In this document: positions 63,926-64,000 of the stretch, piece by piece
How positions within the stretch are numbered: the stretch's first letter is position 1
Layout of the letters: each line of letters opens with the position of its first letter
Assembly: GCA_963707015.1 (NCBI GenBank)
Contig: CAVPOO010000015.1
Span: 1-64,000 of the forward strand
Length of the DNA stretch: 64,000 nucleotides
Source of the DNA: CAVPOO01 sp963707015
Lineage (GTDB): Bacteria; Pseudomonadota; Gammaproteobacteria; Thiohalobacterales; Thiohalobacteraceae
Direction: 5' to 3'
Translations under genes and position numbers: made by a program
Notes under the pieces: model-generated
Told to the model about the DNA's origin: nothing
What the model saw: the letters and a program-made list of their open reading frames with translations, nothing else
The model's database searches: none

Positions 63926-64000
63926 GGCCTGAGGGTCCCGGGCGCTGCGCCATGCCCGCCCGAGGGATCAGACGGCCACGCGCAACCCGCGCGCTAGCCC

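Overview
The window looks like chromosome of an autotrophic, probably sulfur-oxidising gammaproteobacterium of the Chromatiales/Ectothiorhodospiraceae type. This is inferred from a high-GC backbone, a phosphoribulokinase, an NhaD-type Na+/H+ antiporter, DUF2934 and host-attachment-type stress proteins, and a gammaproteobacterial style of housekeeping genes (mutY-yggX, trmB, thiSG, rfbACDB). No species call is possible from the sequence alone.

Layout. 1-7.5 kb is a lower-GC, patchy accessory block abutting the 3' end of tRNA-Phe. It holds the N-terminal part of a nuclease-STAND ATPase defence protein (cut by the window edge), a hipBA toxin-antitoxin operon with three evenly spaced operators, a metallophosphoesterase, a two-gene DNA-binding/replication-like module next to a perfect 15-bp palindrome, and a DDE transposase. 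7.7-12.3 kb is the dTDP-rhamnose operon rfbACDB and a divergent AmrS-type radical SAM gene.

12.4-38.5 kb is the most interesting part: a contiguous, apparently dedicated secretion and signalling locus. On the minus strand it encodes a complete type I machine: an outer membrane factor, a large double-FHA membrane protein, an HlyD-type adaptor, a PpiC-type isomerase, a C39-peptidase ABC transporter with two N-terminal cyclic-nucleotide-binding-like domains, and a sigma-54 enhancer-binding protein. Beside it lie four short genes sharing a 26-residue leader that ends in Gly-Gly. Three of them, plus two further small-gene operons, start just downstream of well-formed -24/-12 (sigma-54) promoters; five such promoters were found. 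Around this sit a Ser/Thr kinase with BON and DUF4384-like parts, two PP2C phosphatases, a VWA-FHA protein, a caspase-SH3-FGE fusion, two DUF4399 proteins and an MlaC-like protein. My reading is that the sigma-54 regulator switches on Gly-Gly peptides that the C39 transporter trims and exports, under Ser/Thr phosphorylation control that resembles the kinase/phosphatase/FHA module of type VI secretion, although no T6SS gene is present.

38.6-51.9 kb is housekeeping: a Tat-exported superoxide-reductase-like protein, yggX-mutY, a SRPBCC protein, AsmA, a host-attachment-family protein, a FixL/FixJ-like two-component pair, DUF2934 and PilZ-like proteins, two L,D-transpeptidases flanking an Lpp-type lipoprotein, tRNA-Gly, and a Yip1-family protein. 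52-64 kb carries two heptanucleotide repeat arrays, a long-chain acyl-CoA ligase, thiS-thiG, a lipoprotein, trmB, nhaD, two SulP transporters, a ChrB-like gene and prk. Start codons were moved from the longest reading frame wherever a ribosome-binding site, signal peptide or family alignment favoured another start; these are noted per gene.
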